A stretch of 64,000 nt of DNA from contig NZ_CP037922.1 in NCBI RefSeq assembly GCF_004355185.1, positions 1,860,001 to 1,924,000 of the forward strand, given 5' to 3'. This document shows positions 45,753 through 55,602 of the stretch, one piece after another. The position numbers and the translations under genes were made by a program. The first letter of the stretch is position 1; the number at the start of each line of letters is the position of its first letter. The notes under the pieces were generated by a model. The model searched no databases. It saw only the letters and a program-made list of their open reading frames with translations, and was not told the DNA's origin. The stretch comes from Hymenobacter radiodurans. GTDB taxonomy: Bacteria; Bacteroidota; Bacteroidia; Cytophagales; Hymenobacteraceae.

Positions 45753-47164
45753 TTACCGGCCATTGCCATTGCTGCCGTAGCGACGACGATTTTGTCCCCC
45801 AGTGCTACCACCACTACTCGTGCGCTCGCCACCGGCGGGCCGGGGCGAAGAAGAGCGCGGGCCAGCGGCTGGGCGGCCTTGACCACCACGGCTAGTTGAC
45901 TCAGCGCCCGCGCGGGCTGGACGAGCACCGCCGCCACCGTCGCGGCCAGGCCGCGCTGGGCGACCCGCTGGACCTTTCGGGCGCGGAATGGATTCGCGAC
46001 CGTTTAGCAGCACCGGCGCAATGGCTGTAGACCGATATGGGTGCGTTGCTACGTCAATCTGCCGACGAATCAGCTTTTGAATATCCTGGAGGTAAGCGCG
46101 TTCTTCGTCTTCGCAGAAGGAAAGAGCGATACCGTTGGCTCCGGCGCGGCCTGTGCGACCGATGCGATGCACATAAGTCTCGGGCTCATTCGGGATTTCG
46201 TAGTTAATTACGTGCGTCAGCTCGTCTACGTCGATGCCGCGGGCGGCAATGTCGGTGGCGACTAGCACGCGGATGCTGCCAGCTTTGAAGTTAGATAAAG
46301 CCCGCTGCCGGTGATTTTGCGACTTATTACCGTGAATGGCTTCGGCGGCAATGTCGGCCTTCACCAACGTTTTTACCACTTTATCAGCGCCGTGCTTGGT
46401 GCGCGTAAACACGAGGACCCGCCGAATGTTTTTATCAGAGAGCAAATGCTCCAGCAAATCGGCTTTGTCGTGCTTATCGACCATGTACACGGCTTGCGAA
46501 ACCGTATCGGCCGTGCTGGATACGGGCGTAACGGCCACTTTCACCGGGTTAGGCTTCAGAATCGTGCTGGCCAGCTCCTGAATGGGGCCGGGCATGGTAG
46601 CCGAGAAGAACAGGGTCTGGCGCGCGGTGGGCAGCTTAGGCAGCAGGCGCTTGATATCGTTGATAAAGCCCATGTCCAGCATGCGGTCGGCCTCATCAAG
46701 CACAAATACTTCCACGTGGCGCAGGTCAACAAATCCCTGGTTCATTAGGTCGAGCAAACGCCCAGGGGTAGCGATGAGAACTTCCACGCCGCGACGCAGC
46801 GCGTTGGTTTGGGGCAATTGGCCCACGCCCCGAAAATAACGGTATGACGTAGCGGCAAGTGGCGGCCGTAAGCAGCAAAGCTTTCGCCAATCTGGATGGC
46901 CAGCTCGCGGGTTGGCGTGAGCACTAGGCAGCGAATGCGCGAGTGCGAGACGTGCGCTACTTTGGCCGTCTGGGTTAGAATTTGAAGAATCGGAACGGTA
47001 AAGGCGGCGGTTTTGCCAGTGCCCGTTTGGGCAACGCCCAACAAATCATGACCTTCCAGCACCTGCGGAATGGCTTGCTGCTGAATAGGGGTGGGCGTAG
47101 TGTAACCTTCTTCGTGCAAGGCACGGAGGATAGGATCAATCAGATTGAGTTCGTCGAATGACAT
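45753..47164 (-). CDS. DEAD-box RNA helicase, frameshifted by one base
   Basis: Frame 1 (from 47164) has the Q-motif region, AQTGTGKT (Walker A) and PTRELA, then derails at LRHTVIFG. One more G in the GGGG tract at about 46830 restores [34 protein letters not shown], after which the second frame runs through [22 protein letters not shown] and [10 protein letters not shown] to the end. The repaired protein is about 470 residues, the normal length of RhlE-type helicases with a Gly/Arg/Ser-rich C-terminal tail. The enzyme would remodel RNA in ribosome assembly or decay. I consider the gap a sequencing or slippage error. Confidence 0.88.
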
Positions 47165-47249
47165 TGAAAAAGATAAAAGGAGCCACCCCTAACGAATACG
47201 GTAGGCGGCAGCCGACAAAAACGCGGCTTAGAACCGGTCGAAAAAGAGA

Positions 47250-47275
47250 AAAAAGCCCCCGGCGGTGCCGGGAGC
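47250..47275 (-). promoter_or_regulatory. Terminator-like hairpin in the helicase leader
   Basis: On the minus strand GCTCCCGGC-ACC-GCCGGGGGC is followed by TTTTTT, 85 bp before the helicase ATG. It could attenuate transcription of the helicase gene, or insulate it from upstream transcription. Confidence 0.5.
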
Positions 47276-47378
47276 GTAAGCGGATTGCGGCGGTTGAACG
47301 TATAACCAGAACCAGACGCCGCGCCTGGCTTAGTTATTTCCGATAAAATCCAACGTTTACACGCCAAGCTTACGACCT

Positions 47379-47902
47379 ATGAACATAAAGGACCGGAAAA
47401 TCCTCTATAAAGGCTTTTACAAACTTAGTCAACTCACGGTGCAGGATGGCTCCGAGGAGTACCAACGCATCCGGTTCGAGCCCGGTGAGGCCGTAGCGGC
47501 CTTGGTACTGGATACTAAGCGCCAACGCTATTTACTGGTCCGTCAGTTCCGAGTAGGAGCAGAAGCCGACGTATTAGAGATTCCGGCCGGCATGCTTGAC
47601 AAGGAAGGTGAGAGTCCGGAAGAGGCGCTGCGTCGTGAGATAAAAGAAGAATTAGGGTACAAAGTTGATCATTTAGAATTAATCATCCAGATCTACCCCT
47701 CGCCGGGGCCAATGCGGAGCGCATAACGATCTATTATGCTGAGGTAAGCGAAAAAATAGCCCTCGGCGGCGGTGAGGCCGGCGAGGGCGAAAAGCTGAAT
47801 GTGGAAGAGTTTAGCTGGGACGATCTGCTTCGGGAGCCCATCCAGGATGCTAAAACGCTGATAGCCGTGCAGTGGGCTAGGCTACGTAAGCCGAAGGAAT
47901 GA
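47379..47902 (+). CDS. Nudix hydrolase (ADP-ribose pyrophosphatase-like), frameshifted
   Basis: Frame 1 contains the Nudix box PAGMLDKEGESPEEALRREIKEELGY (one residue longer than canonical). It then runs to YPSPGPMRSA and a stop at 47726. One more C after GGGGCC (about 47711) gives YPSPGPNAERITIYYAEVSEKI, continuing with a good frame to TGA at 47900-47902 and a final RLRKPKE. The repaired length is about 174 residues, normal for ADP-ribose pyrophosphatases, and SPGP is their typical post-box motif. Hydrolysis of ADP-ribose or a similar nucleoside diphosphate is likely. Confidence 0.85.
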
Positions 47903-47903
47903 A

Positions 47904-48476
47904 TTAACCCTGTGGGTCTACCACGTATTCGAAGTTCTGCTGGAGCTTGGAATCGGTGATGATGACGGTGAGGGGCTGCGGAGTTTCAGTTTTAACAAAT
48001 GGAATAGTCCGTTCGCTTTTGTAAAGGTCGCGGTTCCAGAAGCGGCCGGAGCCCGCCGCTGGAGTTTTATTAAACACTTCTTCTCCTGCTTTATTCTTGG
48101 CCGTGATGGTCAACAGGCTCGGGTCGGCGTTCTGGGCACCACGGCGATACATGGTTACCACTAAGTTGCCGCCGGCAGGCAAGCTATTAAAACGGCGTTG
48201 ATACGTCGTGTCGGCCCAGTTATTCATTTTCCGCAGGGCATTAATTTCGGTCAGCAACTCCTCGTAGGGGCGGTAGGCGAGGCGCGTGGCGGTGCCGTTG
48301 GCTTCGGAGTCTTCGCCAGTGTTCTTGGTTACATTGGAGATATAAGCGCAGTCTTTATCCTTTTGAGGAAGCATGTAGCGCTGCTTGCGCTCCTCTTTTT
48401 CCTTATTCTTTTGGCTTTTTTGAGCTGTAGCAGCAAAAGAAGATACCAGGCAGCAGAGGAGGAGAAGTTTTTTCAT
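47904..48476 (-). CDS. Exported protein of unknown function
   Basis: The start at 48476 (MKKLLLLCCLVSSFAATAQ) gives 190 residues with a signal peptide (cleavage after ATAQ). A Lys/Glu-rich helical linker (KSQKNKEKEERKQRYM) and a beta-rich domain containing LVVTMYRRGAQNADPSLLTITAKNK and FWNRDLYKSERTIPFV follow. No catalytic motif is visible. It is convergent with the Nudix gene, stop codons one base apart after repair of that frame. Confidence 0.65.
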   Translation of the reverse strand: MKKLLLLCCLVSSFAATAQKSQKNKEKEERKQRYMLPQKDKDCAYISNVTKNTGEDSEANGTATRLAYRPYEELLTEINALRKMNNWADTTYQRRFNSLPAGGNLVVTMYRRGAQNADPSLLTITAKNKAGEEVFNKTPAAGSGRFWNRDLYKSERTIPFVKTETPQPLTVIITDSKLQQNFEYVVDPQG

Positions 48477-48835
48477 GGAGATAGTAAAGGAATGAAAATA
48501 AGGCTGCGCGGTAGCGCAGTAAAAGTGGGAGAGTAGCCTGCGCAAAGTGGAAGCTTAGTGGGGCATCGGCGCCACAGCAAAAAGCGTGACAAACCCATAA
48601 TACTTGCGTAATCTCGGCGTCATAGGCCGCCTCAATTTTTGCGGCGGATAAACCAACCTTGGCGTATGCCTGCTCCTGTGATAACAGCGCAGCCGCGTCC
48701 GTTTACACGGGTGTCCGCTGCCTGCAAGCTCCTTTTACACAGCCTGATTTACACTTAACCCGGATAAATGCCGAAATAGCACGGAGCTTGCTACCTCGTC
48801 TGTTACTTATCTATTTCACGTTTAATCCCTTTCTC

Positions 48836-49834
48836 TTGCCACGTATTCTCTACGCCATTCAAGGCACTGGCAACGGCCACCTGAGTCGGGCCCGCGATAT
48901 TATTCCGCTGCTCCAAGAGCGCGCCTCCCACCTCGATGTGCTCGTGAGCGGTCCGCCCGCCGACCTGGCGTTGCCTTTTCCGGTGCAGTATCAGTTTCAC
49001 GGGATGGGGTTCGTGTTTGGCAAAAGTGGCGGCATCAGCTTTACCAAAACCTTTGGACAAGTAAACGCTCCCGCGTTCGTGCGCGAAATGCGGCAGCTGC
49101 CCGTGGAGCAGTATGATCTGGTTATCAATGACTTTGAGCCCGTGTCGGCGTGGGCCTGCCGGCTGCGCCACGTGCCGTGCATCGCGCTGAGCCACCAGAG
49201 CGCGGTGCTCACCAAAAATGCCCCCCGGCCTAAGCGCCCCGACGTAGTAGGCCGCACGGTGCTGCGCCACTACGCCCCCGCTACGGCCCACTACGGCTTT
49301 CACTTTGAGCGCTACGATGCGGGCACGCACACGCCCGTTATCCGGGGGCAAGTACGTGCCTTAACACCCACCAACGAGGAGCACTACACAGTGTACCTGC
49401 CGGCCTACGACGAGGCAACGCTGGTGCAGCGCCTGCGCTACCTCAGTCGCACCACGCGCTGGGAAGTGTTCAGCAAGCATAGTCAGAAGGAGGCGGAGTA
49501 TGGCAATGTGCGCGTACGCCCCGTGAGCGGCGCGGCCTTTACGGATAGCCTTGCCCGCAGCGCCGGCGTGCTGTGCGGGGCCGGCTTTGAGACGCCTGCT
49601 GAGGCTCTGTTCCTGGGTAAAAAACTGGCCGTGGTGCCCATGAAAAATCAGTATGAGCAGGCTTGCAACGCCGCTGCGCTGGCCAAAATGGGTGTGCCCG
49701 TAGTGAAAGGGCTCAAGGATAAGCACCTCGATAGCCTCGACCAATGGCTGCAGTTTGGCAAGCCCATCCCGGTAAACTACCCCGATGAAACCGCCGCCGT
49801 GCTGGACAAGCTGCTACGCGAGCACCTGAAGTAA
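48836..49834 (+). CDS. Glycosyltransferase (GT-B, MurG/UGT-like)
   Basis: The likely start is a TTG at 48836, because family homology begins with PRILYAIQGTGNGHLSRARDIIPLL, where GTGNGHLSRA is the N-terminal GT-B glycine loop. The upstream frame to 48659 has no homology. The product is 332 residues. VINDFEPVSAWACRL, CIALSHQSAVL and the C-terminal donor site AGVLCGAGFETPAEALFLGKKLAVVPMKNQYEQACNA are the typical nucleotide-sugar binding region. Acceptor and sugar are unknown; an exopolysaccharide or glycolipid role is likely. Confidence 0.85.
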   Translation: MPRILYAIQGTGNGHLSRARDIIPLLQERASHLDVLVSGPPADLALPFPVQYQFHGMGFVFGKSGGISFTKTFGQVNAPAFVREMRQLPVEQYDLVINDFEPVSAWACRLRHVPCIALSHQSAVLTKNAPRPKRPDVVGRTVLRHYAPATAHYGFHFERYDAGTHTPVIRGQVRALTPTNEEHYTVYLPAYDEATLVQRLRYLSRTTRWEVFSKHSQKEAEYGNVRVRPVSGAAFTDSLARSAGVLCGAGFETPAEALFLGKKLAVVPMKNQYEQACNAAALAKMGVPVVKGLKDKHLDSLDQWLQFGKPIPVNYPDETAAVLDKLLREHLK

Positions 49835-49922
49835 GCGCTGGGGGGCAAAATGAAAGCTCGACGGCAAAGCCTAAATAAATTAACAAACTGATTATCAAAA
49901 TAATAGTAGTTCACAAGCCTGC

Positions 49923-49970
49923 AAAAGCACTCAGCCCCTGCATTAAGCCGGGAAGTCTGAGTGCTTTTTT
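49923..49970. terminator. Terminator after the glycosyltransferase
   Basis: AAAAGCACTCAG and CTGAGTGCTTTTTT pair around a 25-base loop. Confidence 0.75.
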
Positions 49971-50065
49971 GGTTAATGCTCCTAATTGCCCTAGTATCTT
50001 AGCTTTTCGAACTCTTCTGTCTGTGCCGGAAACAATGCCCGGTGACTTTGTTTCCCCTGCCCATA

Positions 50066-52885
50066 ATGTCTCATTCTGCCGCTGCCCCAAGCTCTCCATT
50101 GCCTGGCCTTCATGACCTGCAGCCGCTGGACGAGTTGCTACGGGGCGTGCTTGAAGTATCGCTCACTGGGCTGATTATTTATCGTCCGGTACACGACCCG
50201 GACGGCAGCGGCGGCATTATTGATTTCGCTTTTGCTTACGTGAATCCCACGGCTCAGCGTATGCTGGGCCTGCCTGAGCAGCCCGCGGTGACGCACTTGC
50301 AGCAGTGGCCGCGGAGTAAAGCATACGGCACGTTTGCCTTTCACCTCAATGCATTCGAGTCTGGGGAGCCTGGGCAGCACGATGTGCAGTACCAAGCCGA
50401 TGGCTACCAGAACTACTACCGCCTAGCCGCCCGCCGCTCGGGCCAGAGCTTACTGGTGAGCCTAACTGATACGCCCGATCAGCCCCGCACCCGCATTGAC
50501 GTGGCCCAGGCCCAAGCCGAGGTCGAACGACAAGGACAGCAACTGCAGCGCCTGTTCATGGAAGCACCTGCGGCCATCTGTATCCTTACGGGCCCCGACT
50601 TTGTCTTCGAACTGGTAAACCCTGGCTACCAGCGCCTGTTGCCGGGCCGGCAACTGCTAGGATTGCCCTTCGTAGAGGCGGTGCCTGAGTTGGCCAACCA
50701 CTCGTCGGTGGAAGTGTTTCGCCAAATCTATCAGACCGGAATAACCCACGAAGAACTGGGTATCTTGGTGCCCGTTGCTCGGCCTGATGGGGTACTGGAA
50801 GACCGTTATTTTAATTACATTCAGCAGGCCCGCCGCAACGAGCGCGGGCAGATCGACGGGGTGCTCGTGTTTGCCTTTGAGGTGACGGAGCAGTTTCGCG
50901 CCCGCCAGCAGACCGAAAGGCTTCAGGCAGAACTGCTGGCCGCTGCTGAGCGCCAGGCGCAGGCCAGCAAAACCATCTACCAGATATTCGAGCACACTCC
51001 GGCGCCCATCTGCATTCAGCGCGGCCCCGAACATCGCTACGAGTATGTCAACGCGGCCTATCAGGCTTTCTTTCCCGACCGTCAGCTGCTGGGCCTCTCC
51101 GTAGCTGAGGCATTGCCTGAAACCGTAGAGGCGGGCGTTGTAGACTTGCTGGATAACGTTTACCAGACGGGAGAAACGTACTACGGTGAAGAGTTGCCCT
51201 TGCTGATTGCTCAGCCGGATGGCCGCCCGCCCAAGCAGATGTACTTCACCTTCACCTACCAGGCTTACCGCGAAAACGGCGAGATTGTGGGCATTTCCAC
51301 CTTCGCCTACAATGTAGCCGACCAGGTACTGGCGCGCCAGCGACGCGAGGCCCAGCAGCAGCAGCTGGATAAGCTATTTATGCAAGCGCCTACGCCCATT
51401 GTCATCATCGATGGGCCTAAGATGGTGTTTCAGCTGGTTAACCCTGCTTACCAGCAAATCTTTCCCGGGCGGGAACTGCTTGGCAAACCCTTGCTTGAGG
51501 CCGTGCCAGAGCTAATCGATTCGCCTGTCCCTGATCTGCTGAGCCAAGTATATCAGACAGGAAAAAGCTATGTGGCGCACGAATTGCCCCTGCTGCTGAC
51601 CCGGCACGAGGATGGCGTGATGGAGGAAACGTATTGGAGCTTCACTTATCAGGGCCGGCGAAATGAGCAGGGTGCTATTGATGGGGTATTCGTTTTTGTT
51701 CAGGACGTCACGGCGCAGGTACAGGCCCGGCGCGTGGTAGAAGCGCGGGAAGAGTCCTTCCGTTTGATGGCTGACAATGCGCCGGCTATGCTGTGGGTAA
51801 CCGATCGGGAAGGGTATTGCACCTACCTAAATCAGCCCTGGTATACCTTCACCGGCCAAACCACAGCCGAGGCTCTGGGCATGGGCTGGGTAAGCGCCAT
51901 TCACCCCGACGATGCCGCTGCCGCAGGAGCAGCCTTTGTAGAGGCCAACTCCCGCCGCGCGTTCTATCATAAGCTTTTCCGGCTGCGACGCCACGACGGC
52001 GTATATCGCTGGGTAACCGACAGCGGTTTACCCCACTTTAATGAAGCCGGCGAGTTTGAGGGCATGGTAGGCACGGTGATCGATGTGCACGAGCAGAAGC
52101 TGGCTGAGCTGGCGCTACAGCGTCTGACCAAAAAGCTGCGCACCTCCCGCGATGAGGCTCAGGCTTTGAACGCGGAGCTGCGAACCGCCAACGACCAGCT
52201 CACACGCACCAATGTAGACCTGGACAATTTCATTTATACGGCCTCCCACGACTTGAAAGCGCCGATTACCAATATTGAGGGCTTGGTACAGGTGCTAGCG
52301 GGAGAGCTACCCCCGAAAGATCGGTCTGGCGAAGTTGCCTACATTCTGGAGCTGATGCAGAGTGCCGTGGATCGGTTCAAATCCACCATTAATCACCTGA
52401 CCGACGTCTCGAAGCTGCAAAAGGAGCATGGCCAAGCCGCTAGTCAGGTGATGCTGGCGGAGGTTGTCGAAGATGTGCGTCTGGATCTGGCTCCTTTGCT
52501 TCAGGAATCCGGTGCCCAGCTGAAGGTGGATGTGATGAGCTGTCCGGCTGTTGCTTTTTCGGAGAAAAATCTGCGCTCCGTCGTCTATAATCTGTTGAGC
52601 AACGCTCTCAAGTACCGTCACCCCAACCGTCCGGCGCAGGTAAGCCTGCACTGCAGCACAGAGGATAAATACGTGGTGCTGAAAGTTCAGGATAACGGCC
52701 TGGGTATCGATTTGACGCGTGACCGAGAGCTGTTTCAGATGTTTCAGCGCCTCCACACGCACGTGGAAGGCTCGGGCGTGGGCTTGTACATGGTCAAGAA
52801 GATGGTGGAGAATGCGGGGGGCAAAATTGAGGTGGAAAGCGAGGTGGGCGTCGGCTCTACCTTCACCGTGTACTTCAAGCGTTAG
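50066..52885 (+). CDS. Sensor histidine kinase with five PAS domains
   Basis: The start at 50066 (MSHSAAAPSSP) gives 939 residues; an upstream GTG is possible. About four similar PAS domains of some 130 residues (roughly 20-130, 165-290, 310-430 and 435-560, each with a LVNPAYQ... and GLPxxEAVPE-like pattern) are followed by a PAS_3 domain (575-690). A coiled-coil linker, the HisKA H-box with His728 in TASHDLKAP, and an HATPase with NLLSNALKYRH, DNGLGIDL and GSGVGLYMVKK complete it. No transmembrane segment is seen, so sensing is likely cytoplasmic. No response regulator is adjacent. A G6C motif encodes NAGGKIE within the ATPase domain. Confidence 0.93.
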   Translation: MSHSAAAPSSPLPGLHDLQPLDELLRGVLEVSLTGLIIYRPVHDPDGSGGIIDFAFAYVNPTAQRMLGLPEQPAVTHLQQWPRSKAYGTFAFHLNAFESGEPGQHDVQYQADGYQNYYRLAARRSGQSLLVSLTDTPDQPRTRIDVAQAQAEVERQGQQLQRLFMEAPAAICILTGPDFVFELVNPGYQRLLPGRQLLGLPFVEAVPELANHSSVEVFRQIYQTGITHEELGILVPVARPDGVLEDRYFNYIQQARRNERGQIDGVLVFAFEVTEQFRARQQTERLQAELLAAAERQAQASKTIYQIFEHTPAPICIQRGPEHRYEYVNAAYQAFFPDRQLLGLSVAEALPETVEAGVVDLLDNVYQTGETYYGEELPLLIAQPDGRPPKQMYFTFTYQAYRENGEIVGISTFAYNVADQVLARQRREAQQQQLDKLFMQAPTPIVIIDGPKMVFQLVNPAYQQIFPGRELLGKPLLEAVPELIDSPVPDLLSQVYQTGKSYVAHELPLLLTRHEDGVMEETYWSFTYQGRRNEQGAIDGVFVFVQDVTAQVQARRVVEAREESFRLMADNAPAMLWVTDREGYCTYLNQPWYTFTGQTTAEALGMGWVSAIHPDDAAAAGAAFVEANSRRAFYHKLFRLRRHDGVYRWVTDSGLPHFNEAGEFEGMVGTVIDVHEQKLAELALQRLTKKLRTSRDEAQALNAELRTANDQLTRTNVDLDNFIYTASHDLKAPITNIEGLVQVLAGELPPKDRSGEVAYILELMQSAVDRFKSTINHLTDVSKLQKEHGQAASQVMLAEVVEDVRLDLAPLLQESGAQLKVDVMSCPAVAFSEKNLRSVVYNLLSNALKYRHPNRPAQVSLHCSTEDKYVVLKVQDNGLGIDLTRDRELFQMFQRLHTHVEGSGVGLYMVKKMVENAGGKIEVESEVGVGSTFTVYFKR

Positions 52886-52906
52886 CGCTAGCTTACTGCC
52901 TGGCTT

Positions 52907-53545
52907 TTAGAAGCGGGTTTTGCTGGTGAAGCCTTTGCCGTTTGTGATGGAAACCTGCTTGAAGCCTAGCTCTGTCAGCTCGCTGCGCACCTGCTCAAGC
53001 ACGAAATCCTTGTTGTCTTCATTGAAGGCCGCGGAGGAAAGGGTAATGTTCTCGGCCTGAGCACCCGAAACGCGGGCCCGCACGTTCAGTTCATCCGAAA
53101 TAGCGTCTTCGGGCAACTCCTGGGCGTAATATTTCTTGAACTCGTCGGGTAGCTGGTCGGCGTGGGCGCGCCGCGCGGCAATGGCTATTCGGTTTTCGGC
53201 GGCTCGCTGCCGGGCGGCCGCCAGTTCCGCTGGGGAAGGCTTGGGAGGAGCGGGGGCCTTGGGGGGCAAAATTGGCTCCTCGGCCGGCTCCGACTCGGCG
53301 GTGGCTTCCAACTCAGGGGCGTTGGCGGCCGTGCTCTGCGCAAGCATGGCAGCGGCCACCGAATCCTGCATTCTGGCCCGCCGGGCTAGCACCGCCGCCG
53401 ATTCGGGCTTGCGTGCGCTACCTCCCCGGCTGGCTGGTAGCGGAGTGAAGGCAGGAGTGGCCCGTTGGATGCGACCAATGGCAAATGCCGCGACAAATAC
53501 CAGCAGGCTAAGCCCTATAATTCCTAAAAGGAAATTCTTCTGCAT
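52907..53545 (-). CDS. Membrane-anchored protein with Ala/Pro-rich linker
   Basis: The start at 53545 (MQKNFLLGIIGLSLLVFVAAFAIGRI) has an N-terminal anchor; 212 residues. A disordered Ala/Pro/Glu-rich middle (about 30-115, including LPPKAPAPPK from a G6C motif) is followed by a helical domain and a C-terminal beta-like segment VLEQVRSELTELGFKQVSITNGKGFTSKTRF. The C-terminal domain would face the periplasm or cytoplasm depending on topology. No family is recognised. It is convergent with the kinase gene. Confidence 0.6.
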   Translation of the reverse strand: MQKNFLLGIIGLSLLVFVAAFAIGRIQRATPAFTPLPASRGGSARKPESAAVLARRARMQDSVAAAMLAQSTAANAPELEATAESEPAEEPILPPKAPAPPKPSPAELAAARQRAAENRIAIAARRAHADQLPDEFKKYYAQELPEDAISDELNVRARVSGAQAENITLSSAAFNEDNKDFVLEQVRSELTELGFKQVSITNGKGFTSKTRF

Positions 53546-53914
53546 GGCTGGCAAGTTAAATGGCGAGTAAACGGCCGACTTTACCTTTCATATTCACTCG
53601 TAAAACTCAACCCAAATCTGCGACTTTAACTCATAGAAGATAAGCGAGTGCGCTGTTTTTATGCCAACCGAGGAGCTTTTTTGTGACTGTAAGCCTCATT
53701 AATCGTTGCGTTTTAGCAGCCACGCGCCACCGAATAATGTAAGCTATGACGTACAGAAAACTTTCCGGTAACGATGAAAGTTGCTTTTCACCGATTGCTG
53801 CGTATTGACCTTCCGGCCTCGGTTACGCGTATGCGTAGCCAAAAATAAGCAGATCAGGGCACCCACTTCTCCTGATTCGAGCGCCGGTGCCTGCTTCCCT
53901 TAGTTACTACCTGA
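53546..53914. other. Promoter region of the GH1 gene
   Basis: The stretch separates two divergent genes and should hold their promoters. I see no clean TTTG/TAnnTTTG pair and no hairpin. It contains a short inverted ACGCGTATGCGT. Confidence 0.4.
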
Positions 53915-55321
53915 ATGCCTGAATTTGCCGCCGCCCTGCCCGCCGCTTTCTTCCCCTCAACTACCCCTCAGACCTATACTAGCACCGATTTTGGTCCTGA
54001 TTTCCGGTGGGGTGTGGCGGCGGCGGCTTACCAGACCGAAGGCGCCTGGAACGCCGATGGCAAAGGGCCCAGCATCTGGGATGAATTTGTGCGCCGCCCC
54101 CGGAAAATCAGGGGCAACAGCCATGCCCAGGTAGCTACCGATTTTTACCACCGCTGGCCCACCGATCTGAATTTGATGCAGCAGCTGCACATCCCCAACT
54201 TCCGCTTTTCGGTGGCCTGGTCGCGGGTATTGCCGAACGGTATTGGGGTAGTAAATGCCAAAGGACTAGATTTTTACGACCGACTGGTGGATGGCTGCCT
54301 GGAACGCGGCATTACGCCCTGGCCCACGCTCTACCACTGGGATTTACCCGCCGCCCTGCAGCAGCGCGGCGGCTGGACCAACCGTAGCATCGTGGGCTGG
54401 TTTGCCGAGTATGCCCAACACGTAGCCGCTCGCCTCGGCGACCGAGTGCAGCACTGGATGGTGCTCAACGAGCCGATGGTATTTACGGGCGCGGGCCATA
54501 TGATCGGCATTCACGCGCCCGGCCGGCGGGGGCTGGGGGGCTTTTTATCGAGCACTCACCACGCTGCCTTAGCTCAGGCCGAAGGTGGGCGGGCCCTGCG
54601 CGCTGCGCTGCCGGCCACCGCCCAGATCGGCACCACGTTCTCCTGCTCTCACCTCACGCCCTGGCGCCCTCATTTAATTCGCGACCAGCGCGCCACGGCT
54701 CGCGCCAACGCCATCCTCAACCGTCTGTTTGTGGAGCCAACTCTGGGCCTAGGCTATCCGGTGGCCGAAGCACCGGTGCTCGACTGGCTCAACCGCTACA
54801 TAAAACCTGGGGATGAGGAGCGCCTGCCCTTCACCTTCGACTTCTGGGGTGTGCAGAACTACACCCGCGAAGTGGTGCGCCATTCGCCTTATATACCGTT
54901 GGTATGGGCTAAATTAGTGGGTGCTGCCGAGCGCGGCGTATCTCATACTACTATGGGCTGGGAAGTGTACCCGGAGAGCATCTATCACATGCTCAAGCAG
55001 TTCAGTAGCTATAAAGATGCCCCCCGCCTGCTCGTAACAGAAAATGGCGCCGCCTTCCCCGATGAGTTCATCGACGGCCGCGTGCCCGACGTGGCCCGCC
55101 AAGCCTACCTGCGCGCCTGCATAGGCCAAGTGCTTCGCGCCCAGCGCGAAGGTGTGCCGGTGGATGGATATTTCGCCTGGTCGTTCACCGATAATTTCGA
55201 ATGGGCCGAGGGCTACCACCAACGCTTCGGCCTAGTCCGCGTGGACTACGATACCCAAGAGCGCACCGTGAAAGACTCAGGCCATTGGTACGCGGGGCTG
55301 CTAGGGGGTGATGTGGTGTAA
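53915..55321 (+). CDS. GH1 beta-glucosidase
   Basis: The 468-residue length is typical. The N-terminal FRWGVAAAAYQTEGAW is the substrate-binding start of GH1, TLYHWDLPAALQQRGGW the central signature, and the acid/base is Glu186 in LNEPMVF. The nucleophile is Glu376 in VTENGAAF, and FAWSFTDNFEWAEGY closes the aglycone site. It hydrolyses beta-glucosides, beta-galactosides or related sugars in the cytoplasm (no signal peptide). A G6C motif codes for the GLGGFLSS region. Confidence 0.94.
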   Translation: MPEFAAALPAAFFPSTTPQTYTSTDFGPDFRWGVAAAAYQTEGAWNADGKGPSIWDEFVRRPRKIRGNSHAQVATDFYHRWPTDLNLMQQLHIPNFRFSVAWSRVLPNGIGVVNAKGLDFYDRLVDGCLERGITPWPTLYHWDLPAALQQRGGWTNRSIVGWFAEYAQHVAARLGDRVQHWMVLNEPMVFTGAGHMIGIHAPGRRGLGGFLSSTHHAALAQAEGGRALRAALPATAQIGTTFSCSHLTPWRPHLIRDQRATARANAILNRLFVEPTLGLGYPVAEAPVLDWLNRYIKPGDEERLPFTFDFWGVQNYTREVVRHSPYIPLVWAKLVGAAERGVSHTTMGWEVYPESIYHMLKQFSSYKDAPRLLVTENGAAFPDEFIDGRVPDVARQAYLRACIGQVLRAQREGVPVDGYFAWSFTDNFEWAEGYHQRFGLVRVDYDTQERTVKDSGHWYAGLLGGDVV

Positions 55322-55356
55322 GTGTAAGAAAATACCTGATACACCTACACTTCTAG

Positions 55357-55563
55357 AACGTCATGCAGCGCAGCGCGAAGCATCTCGCGTGCTGATGTTT
55401 GAGTGACTAAAGGCGGTCATGCTGGGCTTGCCGAAGCATCTCTCCCGCTTTATTTGATTACTAACCAGTAGAGATGCTTCGGTAAGCTCAGCATAACGGT
55501 CTCTTAAATAGATATTAGTCCTCCAACGATTCTACGCGAGATGCTTCCTTCTGCATGACCGCC
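55357..55563. repeat. Nested palindromic REP/MITE-like elements
   Basis: An outer inverted repeat (AACGTCATGCAGCGCAGCGCGAAGCATCTCGCG at the left; CGCGAGATGCTTCC-TTCTGCATGACC at the right) encloses a second, complete inverted repeat at 55415-55500 (GGTCATGCTGGGCTTGCCGAAGCATCTC and its complement GAGATGCTTCGGTAAGCTCAGCATAACGG). Both share the GAAGCATCTC core with the element at 36091. The inner copy looks inserted into the outer one. It fills the space between the convergent GH1 and peroxidase genes. Confidence 0.8.
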
Positions 55564-55602
55564 TGTTCATGTATTAGTTTTATTCTACAAACGCCTCTAA
55601 CC

